This document shows, piece by piece, positions 5,948 through 6,837 of a stretch of 6,837 bases of DNA. The DNA comes from Prolixibacteraceae bacterium (GTDB lineage: Bacteria > Bacteroidota > Bacteroidia > Bacteroidales > Prolixibacteraceae): contig JAGODU010000203.1 in assembly GCA_017998095.1 (NCBI GenBank), forward strand, positions 1 through 6,837, read 5' to 3'. Each line of letters begins with the position of its first letter. Within the stretch, counting starts at the first letter, position 1. A program made the translations under genes and the position numbers. The notes beneath the pieces were generated by a model. The model was not told where the DNA came from. It saw only the letters and a program-made list of their open reading frames with translations, and searched no databases.

Positions 5948-6433
5948 TTAACTGTTCCATGGGGTAACAGCCTTTGCCCCAAATTCTTTTCCACTTATAT
6001 TTTTAATCTTCAATCTAAAAATTCCTACATTCTTAACAGCAGGAGCATTAAAGGAAAAATCTCTGTCGCTATACTGACTCATGAAAATTTTTAAGGCTTT
6101 CTCCTTTTCAAAATAGTCATCAATAAATTCTAACTCTCCTTCAGCAATTACAGTTTTGGATCTTACTCTCCAACTGCAGGCTACTTCTTCATTCTGATGA
6201 ACAATAGTATCGCCCGATAAAAAGGTAACACATGCATTAGGATTTTTATTCATCATCTCCCACTTTCTGCCTTCCTGTGCTGAATGCATATATATGTAAT
6301 CCCCATCTAAACTAAAATTCATAGGAACTACGTATGGTTTCAAATCACCATCGCATAATCCCAGAAAGCAAGTCCGGCAAGACCTGATAATTTTTTCAAT
6401 CTTTTCTCTGTCAGTAATCAATAATGTCCTCAT
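5948..6433 (-). CDS. Pyridoxamine 5'-phosphate oxidase-like flavin-binding split-barrel protein (NimA-like)
   Basis: This 161-aa protein has the FMN-binding split-barrel fold of the PNPOx-like superfamily. The sequence runs CFLGLCDGDLKPYVVPMNF (22-40), then YIYMHSAQEGRKWEMM (46-61), then NPNACVTF (64-71) and a later region AEGELEFI (97-104). This order matches flavin-nucleotide-binding proteins related to the 5-nitroimidazole reductase NimA. His50 in MHSAQEG is in the position of the active-site His of that group. Members bind FMN, or in some subfamilies F420 or heme; the true substrate is usually unknown, and nitroimidazole resistance must not be assumed. It starts with ATG 8 bases after the dnaG stop and ends 9 bases before the SDR, so it probably shares their transcript. 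A redox partnership with the SDR is a reasonable guess only. Confidence 0.87.
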   Translation of the reverse strand: MRTLLITDREKIEKIIRSCRTCFLGLCDGDLKPYVVPMNFSLDGDYIYMHSAQEGRKWEMMNKNPNACVTFLSGDTIVHQNEEVACSWRVRSKTVIAEGELEFIDDYFEKEKALKIFMSQYSDRDFSFNAPAVKNVGIFRLKIKNISGKEFGAKAVTPWNS

Positions 6434-6441
6434 TTCTTAAA

Positions 6442-6837
6442 TTATGATGTTATTGCTCTTTTACCTAATTTCTTTGATAACTCTTTTTCTACTTTATTAA
6501 GATTTGTAATGGTAGTCTGAATTTCAATAATTCTTTCAATATCATCGCTTGAATTTAATTTTCCCATCTCATGAAGCAATTCATTTATCATGAGTTTTAC
6601 ATGTCTTAATTTGTATTCTTCAACTAATCGGGGTACAATAATATGTAATATTTCATGCTCATCTTCTACATAAGCACCTTTCCTCTTCCAGATAACGCTT
6701 TCAATATATTTGTCAAAAGGCAATCCGCTGACTAAACTATTAATTTCCCTGTCAGCATGAGAAGTAAAATATTTCTCAGGGTTGAAAAATTCTTCTTTAT
6801 AATGTTTCTTAAATTGTTCTAAAATATTTTTTATTAC
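6442..6837 (-). CDS. dnaG: DNA primase DnaG, C-terminal 131 residues; 5' part outside window
   Basis: DNA primase makes RNA primers at the replication fork. Only the C-terminal helical region is here, the part that in other bacteria contacts the DnaB helicase. The frame runs open to the right edge (base 6837). A TTG at 6723 could be mistaken for a start, but the upstream 38 codons are open and also look like primase, including a YFTSHADREINSL stretch (about residues 23-35). This corresponds to the Bacteroidota pattern in which a 'HPDPEIQ'-like motif precedes the terminal helices. Residues 65-131 are charged and helical (YKLRHVKLMINELL, then a Glu/Lys-rich stretch ending KELSKKLGKR), typical of that C-terminus. 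The catalytic zinc-finger and TOPRIM domains are outside the window. The call rests on remembered family resemblance of a poorly conserved domain, so it is likely but not certain. Confidence 0.75.
   Translation of the reverse strand, partial: VIKNILEQFKKHYKEEFFNPEKYFTSHADREINSLVSGLPFDKYIESVIWKRKGAYVEDEHEILHIIVPRLVEEYKLRHVKLMINELLHEMGKLNSSDDIERIIEIQTTITNLNKVEKELSKKLGKRAITS

Noticed and set aside
6442..6723. A separate 93-aa gene beginning at TTG 6723 (- strand)
   Set aside because: The frame stays open for 38 more codons to the window edge and the upstream residues fit the primase C-terminus, so the TTG is an internal Leu codon.

Overview
The window looks like an ordinary chromosomal stretch from a low-GC member of the Bacteroidota. 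The evidence is the AT-rich sequence, two matches to the Bacteroidota -7 promoter element TAnnTTTG, almost no Shine-Dalgarno sequences, a PadR/long-PspC gene pair of the type common in that phylum, and a DnaG C-terminus that looks like the Bacteroidota form. Genus cannot be read from the sequence.

Layout from left to right. (1) Bases 1-471 hold the 3' half of a purine-type nucleoside hydrolase on the + strand. It meets a convergent gene (543-1037, - strand) for a receiver domain anchored by a C-terminal membrane helix, and a bidirectional terminator hairpin lies between them. (2) A 333-bp AT-rich divergent intergenic region (1038-1370) carries a good Bacteroidota promoter for a two-gene operon: a PadR-family repressor (1371-1700) and, one base later, a 525-aa PspC-domain membrane protein (1702-3279). 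(3) The 240-bp gap before metK (3520-4809) carries a -7 promoter element followed at once by a SAM-II-type riboswitch aptamer (about 3380-3433). This gives direct feedback of S-adenosylmethionine on SAM synthetase. A 16-bp perfect hairpin terminates metK. (4) On the - strand, reading from the right edge, are the last 131 codons of DNA primase (dnaG), a NimA-like flavin-binding split-barrel protein, and an extended SDR (NAD(P)-dependent epimerase/dehydratase type). Gaps of only 8-9 bases suggest one operon.

The functions are mostly housekeeping: purine salvage, SAM synthesis and replication, plus an envelope-stress-type PadR/PspC pair. I see no mobile element, CRISPR array, rRNA/tRNA or clearly new multigene system. 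The points most worth a second look are the SAM-II aptamer with an unusually long and foldable leader before metK, the tail-anchored receiver protein with no output domain, and the SDR gene, which starts at TTG in the same frame as the preceding gene, four codons after its stop.
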